A stretch of DNA of 64,000 nucleotides from assembly GCA_029547605.1 (NCBI GenBank), contig JAKPPB010000106.1, forward strand, positions 1-64,000, given 5' to 3'. This DNA comes from Methanobacteriota archaeon (GTDB lineage Archaea; Halobacteriota; Methanomicrobia; Methanomicrobiales; Methanospirillaceae). The notes below the pieces were generated by a model that was given only the letters and a program-made list of their open reading frames with translations, did not search any database and was not told the DNA's origin. The position numbers were made by a program, and so were the translations under genes. This document shows positions 54,208 to 62,926 of the stretch, piece after piece (position 1 is the stretch's first letter; each line of letters opens with the position of its first letter).

Positions 54208-55395
54208 CTAGGTGAGAACTCCGATCTCCCTGTGCTTGCGTGCGATGGCATCTGCCAAAAGGTCGAGCTGCTTGAGGTCTTTTACTCCCGGAGCTCCCTT
54301 GATATAGACGGGATCCAGGAGTTCTGGTTCCATGCGGGTGAGCATTCCTTTCAGAATCTCGACGGTCCTCCCACCCCATCCGTAACTTCCGATCACTGAG
54401 ACGAACCGGGTCTTGGGACGGAGCAGGTTAGCAAGGTAAGTGGCATAGACTGCCTGGGGGTGAGGGCCAAAGATGACCGTGGGAGTCCCAATCACGACGG
54501 TTGCTGCATCTACAAGGGCCATTGCAAGTTCACCTATATCGGTGACCACGAGGTTGAACGGGAGTACCCGTATTCCCCGTTCGATCAGCGCCCCTGTCAG
54601 GTAGTCCACCATCTTCTCCGTGCTCCCGTGCATGCTCACGTACGGAATGACCACCTCGTTTTTCACCTGGCCGCTCGTCCAGTCGCGGTATGCGTCGAGA
54701 ATGAGGCGCGGCTCCCGGTATACCGGTCCATGGCTCGGTGCTATCATAGCGATCTGAAGCGTGTCAATCTTCTGCATGTGCTCTCTGATACTCGATGCAA
54801 AAGGCATCATGATCTCTGCATAATACCGTTTTGCCGAATGATAGACCATCTTCCAGTCATTGACCGAAAGAGTACTCTCGGCCATGTGCGAACCGAACAG
54901 GTCGCAGGAGAAGAGCACACGGTCTTCCCGGGCATAGGTAAGCATCGTCTCCGGCCAGTGGACCCATGGCGTGATGAGAAACTCGAGCGTCTTTCCCCCG
55001 AGATCGAGCGTTTCGCGGTCCTTGATGACCATGCAGCGCTCGCTGCCGATATCGAGGAGATTCGTGACCATCTCAACACACTTCTCGTTTGTGACCACCT
55101 TTGCCTGGGGGAAGAGCTCGGCTATCATCGGCAATGACCCGGAATGGTCCTGCTCGGCATGGTTGATGACCAGGTAATCGATGGTATCCACCCTGGCCTT
55201 CACGAGGTTTGTGACAAGGTCCATCTCTGTGGTCGGGTCAACTGTGTCGATGAGAGCCGTCTTTTTGGTCCCCTTCACGAGGTAGGAGTTGTAACTGGTC
55301 CCCTGCGGGAGGGGGATGAGGCTGTCGAAGAGGCGCCTGTCGAAATCGAGCGCCCCGACAGAGTATATTTCAGGTGCGATCTCCCGGAAAACCAT
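54208..55395 (-). CDS. fprA: A-type flavoprotein (F420H2 oxidase) FprA
   Basis: 395 residues. The metallo-beta-lactamase domain binds a diiron centre (VINHAEQDHSGSLP, ELFPQAKV, VHWPETM, SHGPVY), and the C-terminal flavodoxin domain (IPYVSMHGSTEKMVDYLTGA, GSYGWGGRTVEILKG) binds FMN. In methanogens it reduces O2 to water with F420H2, for oxygen defence. A rubredoxin gene lies 9 bases upstream in the same operon and may serve as electron carrier. The fold is complete. Confidence 0.95.
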   Translation of the reverse strand: MVFREIAPEIYSVGALDFDRRLFDSLIPLPQGTSYNSYLVKGTKKTALIDTVDPTTEMDLVTNLVKARVDTIDYLVINHAEQDHSGSLPMIAELFPQAKVVTNEKCVEMVTNLLDIGSERCMVIKDRETLDLGGKTLEFLITPWVHWPETMLTYAREDRVLFSCDLFGSHMAESTLSVNDWKMVYHSAKRYYAEIMMPFASSIREHMQKIDTLQIAMIAPSHGPVYREPRLILDAYRDWTSGQVKNEVVIPYVSMHGSTEKMVDYLTGALIERGIRVLPFNLVVTDIGELAMALVDAATVVIGTPTVIFGPHPQAVYATYLANLLRPKTRFVSVIGSYGWGGRTVEILKGMLTRMEPELLDPVYIKGAPGVKDLKQLDLLADAIARKHREIGVLT

Positions 55396-55404
55396 AACTA
55401 CCGC

Positions 55405-55563
55405 TCACACAATCCTGAACTTGTCGGGGGTCGCCTGGCAGACCGGGCATCTCCAGCCCGCCGGGAGGTCTGAAAAGTCTGTTCCGGCCAAAATATTCAT
55501 TGACGGTTCTCCCTTTCCGGGATCGTAGATATGCCCGCAAATCATGCATTGATATGAATCCAT
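55405..55563 (-). CDS. Rubredoxin
   Basis: 52 residues. CMICGHIYDPGKGEP and GWRCPVCQATPDKF contain the four cysteines for one iron atom. It is followed by fprA in one operon, in line with electron transfer in oxygen reduction. ATG 55563 has a GAGAGAAGC Shine-Dalgarno-like sequence upstream; a longer frame to 55662 lacks similarity and is rejected. Confidence 0.95.
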   Translation of the reverse strand: MDSYQCMICGHIYDPGKGEPSMNILAGTDFSDLPAGWRCPVCQATPDKFRIV

Positions 55564-55637
55564 TCGATGCTTCTCTCCTCTACAGTTGAGTATGGGAAAT
55601 AATTGACGCACTCTATCCTGGAGAATCCACCAGCATA

Positions 55638-56261
55638 ATGATTTCCATGCGGGACCCCACAATCTTGAGAGATTTCCCAGAACTCATATCAGTTGAGGTA
55701 AAATCACCTTCCATGCACGCTGAAGATGATGCAGTGATGACGGTTGCCCGGCTGATGGTACTCTCTGCACGGACTGCACCGAAAGGCAAAGGAAAGGACT
55801 CCCTGGTGTGCGTTATCGCGGGGCCCGGAGATCTCGCGGCTCTTGGAGAAGAGATGGAGCGGCTCTCAAAAAGCCTGGGGCTCTCCATTTTCTCCAGGGA
55901 TGCGGGGAATGTCTCTGCATCCTGCGCCTGCCTCCTGATTGGGGTGAGAGGCCAGGAACCGGTGGGCATCAACTGCCAGGGATGCGGGTTTCCGTCGTGC
56001 GATGAGATGGTGGAAGCAACCGGCAGAGGAGGCGGAACTGCGCCTTTCCGGGGACCGAACTGCGTGATCAAGGTTACAGACCTTGGGATTGCGGTTGGAT
56101 CCGCGGTCAAGACCGCCTCCATCCACAATGTTGACAACCGCGTGATGTACACGGCAGGCGCCGCAGCCCTGTCCCTGGGATGGCTTCCCGCGTGCACGAT
56201 TGCATACGGGATTCCATTGGCGGCATCCGGCAAGAATATCTACTTTGACAGACAGAAGTAA
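55638..56261 (+). CDS. DUF2148 ferredoxin-domain protein
   Basis: 207 residues. INCQGCGFPSCDEM, PNCVIKVTDLGIAVGSAVKTA and the earlier DDAVMTVARLMVLSARTAPKG match DUF2148 (COG4739), whose cysteines probably bind an Fe-S cluster. Function unknown; widespread in anaerobes. It is divergent from the rubredoxin-fprA operon with a 74-base gap, so both may respond to oxidative stress. Confidence 0.8.
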   Translation: MISMRDPTILRDFPELISVEVKSPSMHAEDDAVMTVARLMVLSARTAPKGKGKDSLVCVIAGPGDLAALGEEMERLSKSLGLSIFSRDAGNVSASCACLLIGVRGQEPVGINCQGCGFPSCDEMVEATGRGGGTAPFRGPNCVIKVTDLGIAVGSAVKTASIHNVDNRVMYTAGAAALSLGWLPACTIAYGIPLAASGKNIYFDRQK

Positions 56262-56383
56262 CGGTTTCATCAGTGTTATTGGGTAAAATCAAGAATCAGG
56301 GTGTCTGGTATCGTTATCTCGCACTCCCTGCACTACCACGCCGACACACAGGAACCACTCTCAGGAATGCACAGAAAAAGGGT

Positions 56384-56402
56384 GAGGGCTTATTGAAAAG
56401 CC
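56384..56402. terminator. Hairpin downstream of DUF2148 gene
   Basis: GGGCTT and AAGCCC form a 6-bp stem round a 6-base loop, between the DUF2148 gene and the opposing gene fragment; could stop either transcript. Confidence 0.3.
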
Positions 56403-56430
56403 CCCGTGTTCATCTTTCAATACTAGGTAT

Positions 56431-56634
56431 TTACAGTCGGCGAACACCGTCCTGGATTGCCATCGACTTGCTGAACGCTTCGATCACTCCGGATGCGGTG
56501 GTTTTCTCCTTGTACACAAGGTCGACGCCTTGCATCCAGCCGGAACCCCCACCTAATCCGAGGTACGGTGAACCGGTATACATGTCGTAGTTCCAGAATG
56601 TGTATATATTACCAATATTACAACGATAAAAATA
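56431..56634 (-). pseudogene. Possible C-terminal fragment of a surface protein
   Basis: A minus-strand frame ending with TAA at 56431 reads as a plausible protein end (YTFWNYDMYTGSPYLGLGGG, VDLVYKEKTTASGVIEAF). At its upstream side it runs directly into the 190-bp repeat, with no credible start. It may be the rest of a secreted protein gene interrupted by the repeat. I cannot name the family. Confidence 0.3.
56602..56609 (+). promoter_or_regulatory. TATA box positioned for repeat copy B
   Basis: GTATATATTACC is centred about 29 bases before the first base of the repeat (56635), the spacing expected between an archaeal TATA box and a transcription start. Confidence 0.4.
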
Positions 56635-56824
56635 GTCTCCTCGCTGTTTCATGTGGGGAGATTGAATCGAGGTTGTTATCGGCATATCAATTCAGTCACT
56701 GAATCGCCGCCGGGGCATCTTTCAAGGGCGGCGGCGTGTATCACATATGGGGGTGTGGGGGCGAATAGCCCCCACAAAATGCGTCCGGTTCACCAATCCT
56801 ACCCACACCAAATAGAGAAGAGCC
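56635..56824 (+). repeat. 190-bp dispersed element, copy B (candidate structured RNA)
   Basis: Same element as 43991-44180 (inverted), 190 bases with no gaps. Visible hairpins: GTCTCC/GGAGAT with one G-U, TTCAG-TCA-CTGAA, CGCCGCC/GGCGGCG around a variable loop, and GTGGGGGC-GAATA-GCCCCCAC. A TATA box lies at the right distance upstream. It sits in a 690-base gap before the GHMP-family gene. Confidence 0.75.
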
Positions 56825-56949
56825 ATTAAAGAAGATCTGAAAGAGCGTGTTTCGCGTTCAATTTGGTGTTGACAATTGGTATAAACACTGGATATGAAAA
56901 TGGGAATATTTACGTTGATTGACAGTAATCTGGTGTCAGGTATATCCAT

Positions 56950-58059
56950 ATGGCAACCATGAAGATCCGGGGCGGAGACCTTGACCTGGTCGAGTACGAG
57001 TTCAATTCCTTCCCCCCGTGCACGCAGATCAGGACCCTCGGCATAGAACGCCCGGCTTCACTCACCCCTGTCAAAGGGACTGTGGAGGTCAGGGCCCCTG
57101 CCAGGATCCACCTTACAGTGCTGGACATGAACAGGTTCTCACCTGCACGCCCTGGCGGCGGAGGGGTGGGGTTTGCGATCCAGCTCTACTGCAGTGTTGA
57201 GGCCAGGTGCATTGAGAAGGGTGTTGAGATCGATTACAACCGACCGGCGATCATCAGGCATTTTGTCGAGGTCTTCAGAGAGATCTCGGGGTACGAGGGG
57301 GGATTTGCCATAAGGGCCAAAGACCACCAGCACCAGCATGTCGGTCTCGGCTCAACGAGCACGATCATGATCTCCCTTGCCCATGCCCTCAATTATGCCG
57401 TGGGATCTCCGTTTGATAGCGACCAGCTCCGGCGGATGATCGGATATAATTACGTCGAGGAGACTGTCGATGGGAACGTTGCCTTTGGCTTCGAGACGGG
57501 AGTGGGGCCGGCTGTGAGCATCCACGGCGGGATGGCCGTCACGGGCGACGAGCTCGCCCTCGTCTACCACCACCCGTTTGCGGTAGGAAAGAACGTATTC
57601 ATCGTGATCCCCCCCACGGACATCTCGTCCGCAGGCACGCAGGAGTTCGACCTGCTGATGAACAAGGCCAGGGTCCTCGATTACCGTGACCGCGAGATCA
57701 AGGCTTACATGATATTGATGGACTTAATCCCTGCCCTTGAGAGAGACGATCTTGAAAAGATTGGGAACATCATCTGGGAGATCGAGTTCCGAGGCTCGAA
57801 GAGGGCCGAGGTGGAGCACCACAGTTATGCCATTTACCGGTATATGAGCCTCCTGCGGGAAGCCGGCCTCGAGTTTGTCGGGATGAGTTCTGTCGGGCCG
57901 TCCATTGCTCTCATCACGTCAAAAGGGAGGGACGAGATCGAGGAGATCGTGCACAATCTCGGCCTCCAGGTGGCAGTCGTGACCATGGTGGACAACAGAG
58001 GACTGCAGATCACCCACCATGAAGGAAAATCGCCTTCCGGGAGAAAGAAGGCCCGTTGA
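56950..58059 (+). CDS. GHMP-family enzyme, beta-RFAP synthase-like
   Basis: 369 residues. VEVRAPARIHLTVLDMNRF and QHVGLGSTSTIMISLAHALN are GHMP-superfamily motifs and resemble beta-ribofuranosylaminobenzene 5'-phosphate synthase, the first committed enzyme of tetrahydromethanopterin synthesis, which condenses 4-hydroxybenzoate or aminobenzoate with PRPP. GMSSVGPSIALIT is the third GHMP motif. The N-terminal 40 residues are an extra. Another sugar or small-molecule kinase of the family cannot be excluded. A second ATG at 56959 is a possible start. Confidence 0.65.
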   Translation: MATMKIRGGDLDLVEYEFNSFPPCTQIRTLGIERPASLTPVKGTVEVRAPARIHLTVLDMNRFSPARPGGGGVGFAIQLYCSVEARCIEKGVEIDYNRPAIIRHFVEVFREISGYEGGFAIRAKDHQHQHVGLGSTSTIMISLAHALNYAVGSPFDSDQLRRMIGYNYVEETVDGNVAFGFETGVGPAVSIHGGMAVTGDELALVYHHPFAVGKNVFIVIPPTDISSAGTQEFDLLMNKARVLDYRDREIKAYMILMDLIPALERDDLEKIGNIIWEIEFRGSKRAEVEHHSYAIYRYMSLLREAGLEFVGMSSVGPSIALITSKGRDEIEEIVHNLGLQVAVVTMVDNRGLQITHHEGKSPSGRKKAR

Positions 58060-58289
58060 CCCGCGATATGGGGTGGACGGGAGTGGTTCGGAGCGGGAGG
58101 TTTCAGACCTCCTGCTCCCGTGTGGCCGTAACTCACGGTTTAATAAGATATTCTGGATCTGGAGAGCAACAGGGAATGATTTATGCCCGGCCCTCCCATA
58201 TATATTGACTCATCATCTCCCACGGGCACACCTCCTGGATATAAGGGGAAAAATATAGAGTGCGGGGGATTTCTGAGAGGCATTCCTTC

Positions 58290-58631
58290 ATGCACGAATT
58301 CAGTATCGCATATGATATCTATGCCACTGCCCGGAAAGCCGCGACCGAGCATGGTGCACGGGAGGTCAGGAAGGTAAGTGTTGAGTTCGGAGAGATGGCA
58401 ATGGTCAGCCCCGAGCAGGTCAGTTTTCTCTTCGGTACCCTCATCGAGGACGACCCTCTGATGAAGGGGGCAAGCCTCGCGGTGTCGGTCACCCCTCCAC
58501 TCTCCCGCTGCACCTGCGGATACGAGGGAAAGGAGCGATTTGCATGCCCCCGGTGCGGGGGACTCCCGGAACTGGTGAAAGGGAGAGAGATACTGGTGAC
58601 CAATATCGAGATCGAGGTGAGTGACGAATGA
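58290..58631 (+). CDS. hypA: Hydrogenase nickel-insertion protein HypA
   Basis: 113 residues. MHEFSIAYDIYATARKAA gives the N-terminal Met-His nickel site, and CTCGYEG with CPRCGG is the zinc site. With HypB it delivers Ni to [NiFe]-hydrogenases. It overlaps hypE by ATGA. TATA-like CATATATATTG lies at about 58197-58206. Confidence 0.92.
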   Translation: MHEFSIAYDIYATARKAATEHGAREVRKVSVEFGEMAMVSPEQVSFLFGTLIEDDPLMKGASLAVSVTPPLSRCTCGYEGKERFACPRCGGLPELVKGREILVTNIEIEVSDE

Positions 58632-59623
58632 AGGTCAGCCTTATGCATGGCGCAGGGGGAGAGGTGATGGGAGAACTCCTCCAGATACTCACGCGGTTCG
58701 AGCACCGCAATGCAGGGGGAGTGGGGCTTGAATCGCTCGATGACGGTGCAGTGATCCCCATCGGGGGCGTAAACCTCGTCTTCACGACCGACTCCCACGT
58801 GGTCCGGCCAATATTCTTCCCCGGCGGCGACATCGGGAGGATTGCCGTATGCGGGACCGTCAATGACCTTGCCATGATGGGCGGGAGGCCCATCGCTCTC
58901 TCCTGCGGGATGATCATCGAGGAGGGCTTTGAGAGCGCGGATCTGGAACGCATTGTGCGCTCCATGGACATGGCACTTGGCGAATGCGGGGCGAGTCTCG
59001 TCACCGGCGACACAAAAGTCCTCGAGAAGGGTGCACTGGACGGGATTGCGGTGAATACTGCAGGTATAGGCATTGCAGACAGGATCGTCAGGGATAACGG
59101 CCTGCGGCCTGGAGACTGTATCCTCGTGAACGGGACGCTCGGCGACCACGGGATGACGATAATGGCCGAGCGGGCCGAGCTTGCTCTTGGCGGCCAGCTT
59201 GCATCAGATGTCGCACCCCTTTGGGGGCTCGTCGAGAAGGCCATGGCTGCGGGAGAGATCCATGCCATGAAAGACCCGACCAGGGGGGGATTTGCCAGCG
59301 CCATCAACGAAATGGCCAGGAAGAGCCATGTCTCGGTCCGGATATCAGAACCTGATCTCCCGATAAGGAGGAGCGTGAGAAGCGTTGCCGATATGCTCGG
59401 GATCGACCCGCTCCAGGTCGCAAACGAAGGGAAAGTAGTGATGGGGGTTCCTGCCTGTGATGCCGAAGCGGTACTTGAAGCGATGCGTTCGCACCATTAC
59501 GGGAAAGATGCTGCCATTATCGGGGAGGTGGTTGCCGGGTCTCACGTGATCATGGAGACCTCTGTCGGCGGCGAGCGTTTTATCGAACCCCCCATCGGAG
59601 ACCCGGTCCCGAGGGTCTGCTGA
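58628..59623 (+). CDS. hypE: Hydrogenase maturation protein HypE
   Basis: 331 residues. MHGAGGEVMGELLQ, LESLDDGAVIPIGG, TTDSHVVRPIFFPGGDIG and GTVNDLAMMGGRP are the AIR-synthase-type ATP site; the C-terminal PRVC ends in the Cys that carries the thiocarbamate, then thiocyanate, used to make the CN ligands of the NiFe centre with HypF. The tail is exact, so the gene is complete. Converges with the DUF447 gene after 1 base. Confidence 0.95.
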   Translation: MKVSLMHGAGGEVMGELLQILTRFEHRNAGGVGLESLDDGAVIPIGGVNLVFTTDSHVVRPIFFPGGDIGRIAVCGTVNDLAMMGGRPIALSCGMIIEEGFESADLERIVRSMDMALGECGASLVTGDTKVLEKGALDGIAVNTAGIGIADRIVRDNGLRPGDCILVNGTLGDHGMTIMAERAELALGGQLASDVAPLWGLVEKAMAAGEIHAMKDPTRGGFASAINEMARKSHVSVRISEPDLPIRRSVRSVADMLGIDPLQVANEGKVVMGVPACDAEAVLEAMRSHHYGKDAAIIGEVVAGSHVIMETSVGGERFIEPPIGDPVPRVC

Positions 59624-59624
59624 C

Positions 59625-60203
59625 TCAAGGAAGGATTGTCTCTTTCGGGAGGTGTGTCTGCAGGAGGGCCAGGGCTTCCATCTCCCTCCTTCCCCCGCAT
59701 CTGCGGATTATGGATGCATGGTGCCTGATAAGTTCCCGCAGCGCGGGATCTCTTCCCATCACATACCGCGTTGCATGGACCGTGGCCTCGATCACACTGG
59801 AAAAGCCCCTGTTAACCGGGTGAACGGCACAGGTGAGCATCTGTTCGTAGAGGGGCGTGAGGTCCACCATCATCGCCTCGTTTGTCTCCCTGCTTACGTG
59901 CGTTTCGAATGCCGCCCAGGCTTCCGCCCCGGCGAGGCGCTGCACCCAGCGGTCCCCCACCTTTTCGGGGACGAACCTCTCTCTGCCCAAATCCCCAAAG
60001 GCCGTTTCAACATACACGACGGGATCGAAGGTGATGTTTGCGACCACCCACCCATGGCTCCTGATATTTTCAGCGGTGTGGCTGCCGCGAAAGACCACCA
60101 TCCTCTGGCTCCCGCCACGGGATATGATTCCCATCGGGGCGGCGTTCCAGTGCGTGGTGGCAATGACCTCGTTTATTCCCTCTCTTAACAATCCCATTCC
60201 CAT
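59625..60203 (-). CDS. DUF447 family protein
   Basis: 192 residues (Met at 60197 is the alternative start). LREGINEVIATTHWNAAPMG and WVVANITFDPVVYVETAFGD are typical of DUF447, a family seen in methanogens and, as I recall, methylotrophic bacteria; structures suggest flavin binding. It overlaps the CitG-like gene by 19 bases, the last gene of a three-gene operon begun by the marker 9 protein. A link to one-carbon cofactor synthesis is inferred from such neighbours only. Confidence 0.8.
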   Translation of the reverse strand: MGMGLLREGINEVIATTHWNAAPMGIISRGGSQRMVVFRGSHTAENIRSHGWVVANITFDPVVYVETAFGDLGRERFVPEKVGDRWVQRLAGAEAWAAFETHVSRETNEAMMVDLTPLYEQMLTCAVHPVNRGFSSVIEATVHATRYVMGRDPALRELIRHHASIIRRCGGRREMEALALLQTHLPKETILP

Positions 60204-61000
60204 CCTTCCCCCAGGGCTATGTAGAGGGCGGCGATGATAATGTCTGCGATGGATCCAGGGTTGATCCCCTTGTTGATGCATTCCTGGTCAAATACCTGGA
60301 GATCGCGCAATCCCTCCCTCACCTCTCTTGCCTTCTCCATGGTCTTCCATGCAACATCGGGGCCGTGTTTCTTGACAATGAACGTATCCGGCTCGAGTGC
60401 GAGAAGCCCAAGGAACGCCTCAACCACCGCCTGCCGACCGCATCCGGCCGCATGTATCAGGTCTGCGCCCCGCCGGGTAATCTCAAAGCCGTTGATCCAT
60501 TCCCGAGCCACCATGTCACGGGGTGCAGAGTAGAGCATGAGGTCGTAGAGTGTCATCCCCCGGGACCGGATCTCCACGATGGATGATGGGTCATGGACAT
60601 CCAGTTCATGCCCCTGGATGACCCTCACCGCTGTCTTTCCAAACGCCCGGTAAAATTCCACGGCATCCTCAACCGAAGTATGTGCCACCACCTTCGCTGC
60701 ACCGGGGATATCCCCTCCCATGACGAGAGGGATCAAAAGGATAAATGCACCAAAATGGGTGTTTCCACCCCTGTGGCCAGAGGTGCATTCCACCGCCTGG
60801 TGGATGAGGGCCCCGGGACCGTACCCGCCCCTTTCCGCTGCCTCCAGTGCCGGGCGGGCCAAAATCGCGGATGCAAGAAAATGTTCGAGCCTGGTCGTAT
60901 CGTAATCATGGCAGCGATCGACGTTTCCTGGCTTTGGGTATGCAGAGACCTCAAGTACCATCGCCAGCTGTGCACGTTCAGCACGGGTGAGTGTCCGCAT
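60185..61000 (-). CDS. CitG-like triphosphoribosyl-dephospho-CoA synthase family protein
   Basis: 271 residues from ATG 61000 (61006 possible). LAMVLEVSAYPKPGNVDRCHDYD, TSGHRGGNTHFGAFILLIPL and KHGPDVAWKTMEKAREVREG are CitG motifs. Citrate lyase and malonate decarboxylase, the usual clients, are absent and improbable here; the archaeal members are of unknown substrate but keep the nucleotide-binding site, so a related ribosyl-transfer to a methanogen cofactor is likely. Overlaps its neighbours on both sides. Confidence 0.8.
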   Translation of the reverse strand: MRTLTRAERAQLAMVLEVSAYPKPGNVDRCHDYDTTRLEHFLASAILARPALEAAERGGYGPGALIHQAVECTSGHRGGNTHFGAFILLIPLVMGGDIPGAAKVVAHTSVEDAVEFYRAFGKTAVRVIQGHELDVHDPSSIVEIRSRGMTLYDLMLYSAPRDMVAREWINGFEITRRGADLIHAAGCGRQAVVEAFLGLLALEPDTFIVKKHGPDVAWKTMEKAREVREGLRDLQVFDQECINKGINPGSIADIIIAALYIALGEGWEWDC

Positions 61001-62120
61001 GCTCATAAAAGAGATGCTGCAGGATCTTATCAGCAAGCTGTTTCTTCTGCCGCATGTATTCCCTGCTGGAGAGTCCCGCCTCCCGGAGCGTCATCTCCCT
61101 GAACATGCAGGGGGAGGAGTCCTTGCAGCACCAGGCGAGACTGCCAAAACATGTCTGGCTGCCGAAATCAAGTGGCGTCTCTGCAACTGCCTTCTGCTTG
61201 AACGCGAGGTAATCCTCCCTGGAGAGCCCAATCTTTTCGAGCATCGGGATCAGGGGGCAGTTTTTCACAGGCATACAGCAGAAGGCAAGTGACCTGATAT
61301 CTCCCCCCCTGCAGAGCTGCTTCGGCGCGTTATACCATCCATGCTCTCCTGTGAACCTCGAGATCGCGGCATCGAGGCCTGCGAGTGTCCGATCGTCTGA
61401 CTGGCGGGCAAGCGAGACCATGTCGGCCCCGTGAGAGAGCATATCCTTCATCTTTTCGAAGGAGTTGATAGAATTGTTGGCAATGATGAATAGTGGACTG
61501 CTGTTGCGTATCTGGCGGACTTTCTGGTATCCATAATCCATCAGGTCAACATGGATGATATCCCCTCCTGCTTTCCATATCTTTTTTGCCAGGAGGCGGT
61601 CATCTGCACTGACCCCTGCTCTTATTTTGACCGAAACCGTTACCTCCTCGCGTTTCAGTGCCCGGACAGATTCTGCAAGGAGGTCGGTGTGGTGAAGGAG
61701 GTATTCTCCGCATCGTGCCCTTACAAGTGGCTCCTGTCGGCAGTGTGCGTCAATCTCGTAGATAACACTGTCACCTATCTGCGACGCGATACCCGCAAGT
61801 GACTCCGCGCTGCCTGCCCTCAGGTTCAGTCCGCATATGATATCTGATGGCGCCATCCGCGAGACCTGCGCTGCGAGCGCTTCCACGGGGTCATCATACA
61901 GAAATTCCGGACGTCCTGCGGCCGCGAGGTCCCGGCTTGCCTCCATGGTAGGTGCATCGATCGAGTAGCCGCCAAGGAACGCGGCCCCGATATGTGCACT
62001 GCGGGCCAGCGCGTACTCCGCGTCAACAATTCCCGCCATCGCTGAGACCGCAATCGGTGTTTTTACCACCCGTTCATTCAGCAGCAGGCCATACCTCTCG
62101 TAACTGCGCATCGCTTCCAT
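60978..62120 (-). CDS. Methanogenesis marker 9 protein (TIM-barrel, Cys-rich tail)
   Basis: 380 residues. The N-terminal two-thirds is a flavin-type TIM barrel like dihydrouridine synthase or dihydroorotate dehydrogenase (KTPIAVSAMAGIVDAEYALA, VSVKIRAGVSADDRLLAKKI, IIANNSINSFEKMKDMLSHG). The C-terminal domain (from about 280) is the methanogenesis marker 9 region with many cysteines: FCCMPVKNCP, QTCFGSLAWCCKDSSPCMF, probably Fe-S ligands. It leads the operon with CitG- and DUF447-like genes; TATA-like AAATTTATAAG at about 62162-62172. Function unknown, restricted to methanogens. Confidence 0.85.
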   Translation of the reverse strand: MEAMRSYERYGLLLNERVVKTPIAVSAMAGIVDAEYALARSAHIGAAFLGGYSIDAPTMEASRDLAAAGRPEFLYDDPVEALAAQVSRMAPSDIICGLNLRAGSAESLAGIASQIGDSVIYEIDAHCRQEPLVRARCGEYLLHHTDLLAESVRALKREEVTVSVKIRAGVSADDRLLAKKIWKAGGDIIHVDLMDYGYQKVRQIRNSSPLFIIANNSINSFEKMKDMLSHGADMVSLARQSDDRTLAGLDAAISRFTGEHGWYNAPKQLCRGGDIRSLAFCCMPVKNCPLIPMLEKIGLSREDYLAFKQKAVAETPLDFGSQTCFGSLAWCCKDSSPCMFREMTLREAGLSSREYMRQKKQLADKILQHLFYEHADTHPC

Positions 62121-62520
62121 GGGACGACTCTGTACTCCGGACAGATCGCGGTCTCCGAAGTTCTTATAAATTTAATTTTTCATGAATATAAAAAGTTGGA
62201 TGTACAGCCGAGGTTTCCCCTGCAAAGGAAAAATATGGAAAAACCTTCTGAATATTCATCGTTTGGGAAAAAGAGGTTCTTTTAGTCTCAAGCAGACTCA
62301 TGGAAATCCGGCAGTCTACCCATGTGAAATGCCTTTTGTCCCACAAGCGGTCGCCTTGCGCCCTAACCCCGGAAAAGCTTAATAATTTGACTAAATCAGG
62401 TGATTCCGTTATTACCAGGGATTTTTCTTTCACTGGATCGTGGGGACCCTTCTCCTGGAAAACGCGCGTGACAAAGAAAGCAATAACAATTTTACCCGTG
62501 TCAGTATTACAAATATACAT
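62121..62520. other. Divergent intergenic region between marker 9 and cfbA
   Basis: About 400 bases, AT-richer than the genes. It holds the marker 9 TATA near 62165 and, next to cfbA, an AT-rich stretch (TATTACAAATATACAT) that gives a short leader. No gene is supported; a minus-strand frame here is antisense to cfbA in its first half. Confidence 0.45.
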
Positions 62521-62922
62521 ATGAGTAAGAAAGGCCTTTTGCTGGTCGGACATGGAAGCAAACTCCCGTACAACAAGGAACTGGTAGAGAGCACCGCCAG
62601 TCTCATCGCCGGAAAATACCCGGAATTCATCGTGAAGTGCGGGTTCATGAACATGAATTCGCCCAGTATCGAGGAGGCGATGGCAGAATTCCAGAAAGAG
62701 TCCATTGATGTCCTCGTCGTTGCGCCCCTGTTCCTTGCAAAGGGTGTTCATATTCTCAAGGATATCCCTTCAGTGATCGGCATCGAGGAGGGAAAGAACA
62801 GGGGCGTCTTCTCGCTGGACGGCCGGACCATTCCCCTCCTCTATGCAGACCCGATTGGGAGCGACCCGCTCCTTGCAGAACTGATGGTCAAGAATGCCAG
62901 GCAGGTCCTCTCGGCGCTCTGA
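62521..62922 (+). CDS. cfbA: Sirohydrochlorin nickelochelatase CfbA
   Basis: 133 residues, the short archaeal CbiX form. GLLLVGHGSKLPYNKEL (first metal-site His), CGFMNMNSPSIEEAM and PLFLAKGVHILKDIP (second His) are complete. It inserts nickel into sirohydrochlorin, the first step of coenzyme F430 synthesis. ATG 62521; a frame extension upstream lacks similarity. The next gene, 4 bases downstream, is cfbE, so cfb genes probably continue beyond the window. Confidence 0.92.
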   Translation: MSKKGLLLVGHGSKLPYNKELVESTASLIAGKYPEFIVKCGFMNMNSPSIEEAMAEFQKESIDVLVVAPLFLAKGVHILKDIPSVIGIEEGKNRGVFSLDGRTIPLLYADPIGSDPLLAELMVKNARQVLSAL

Positions 62923-62926
62923 GGGT

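Noticed and set aside
62164..62751. 195-codon minus-strand frame in the gap before cfbA
   Set aside because: More than a third is antisense to cfbA; no family features or ribosome site.
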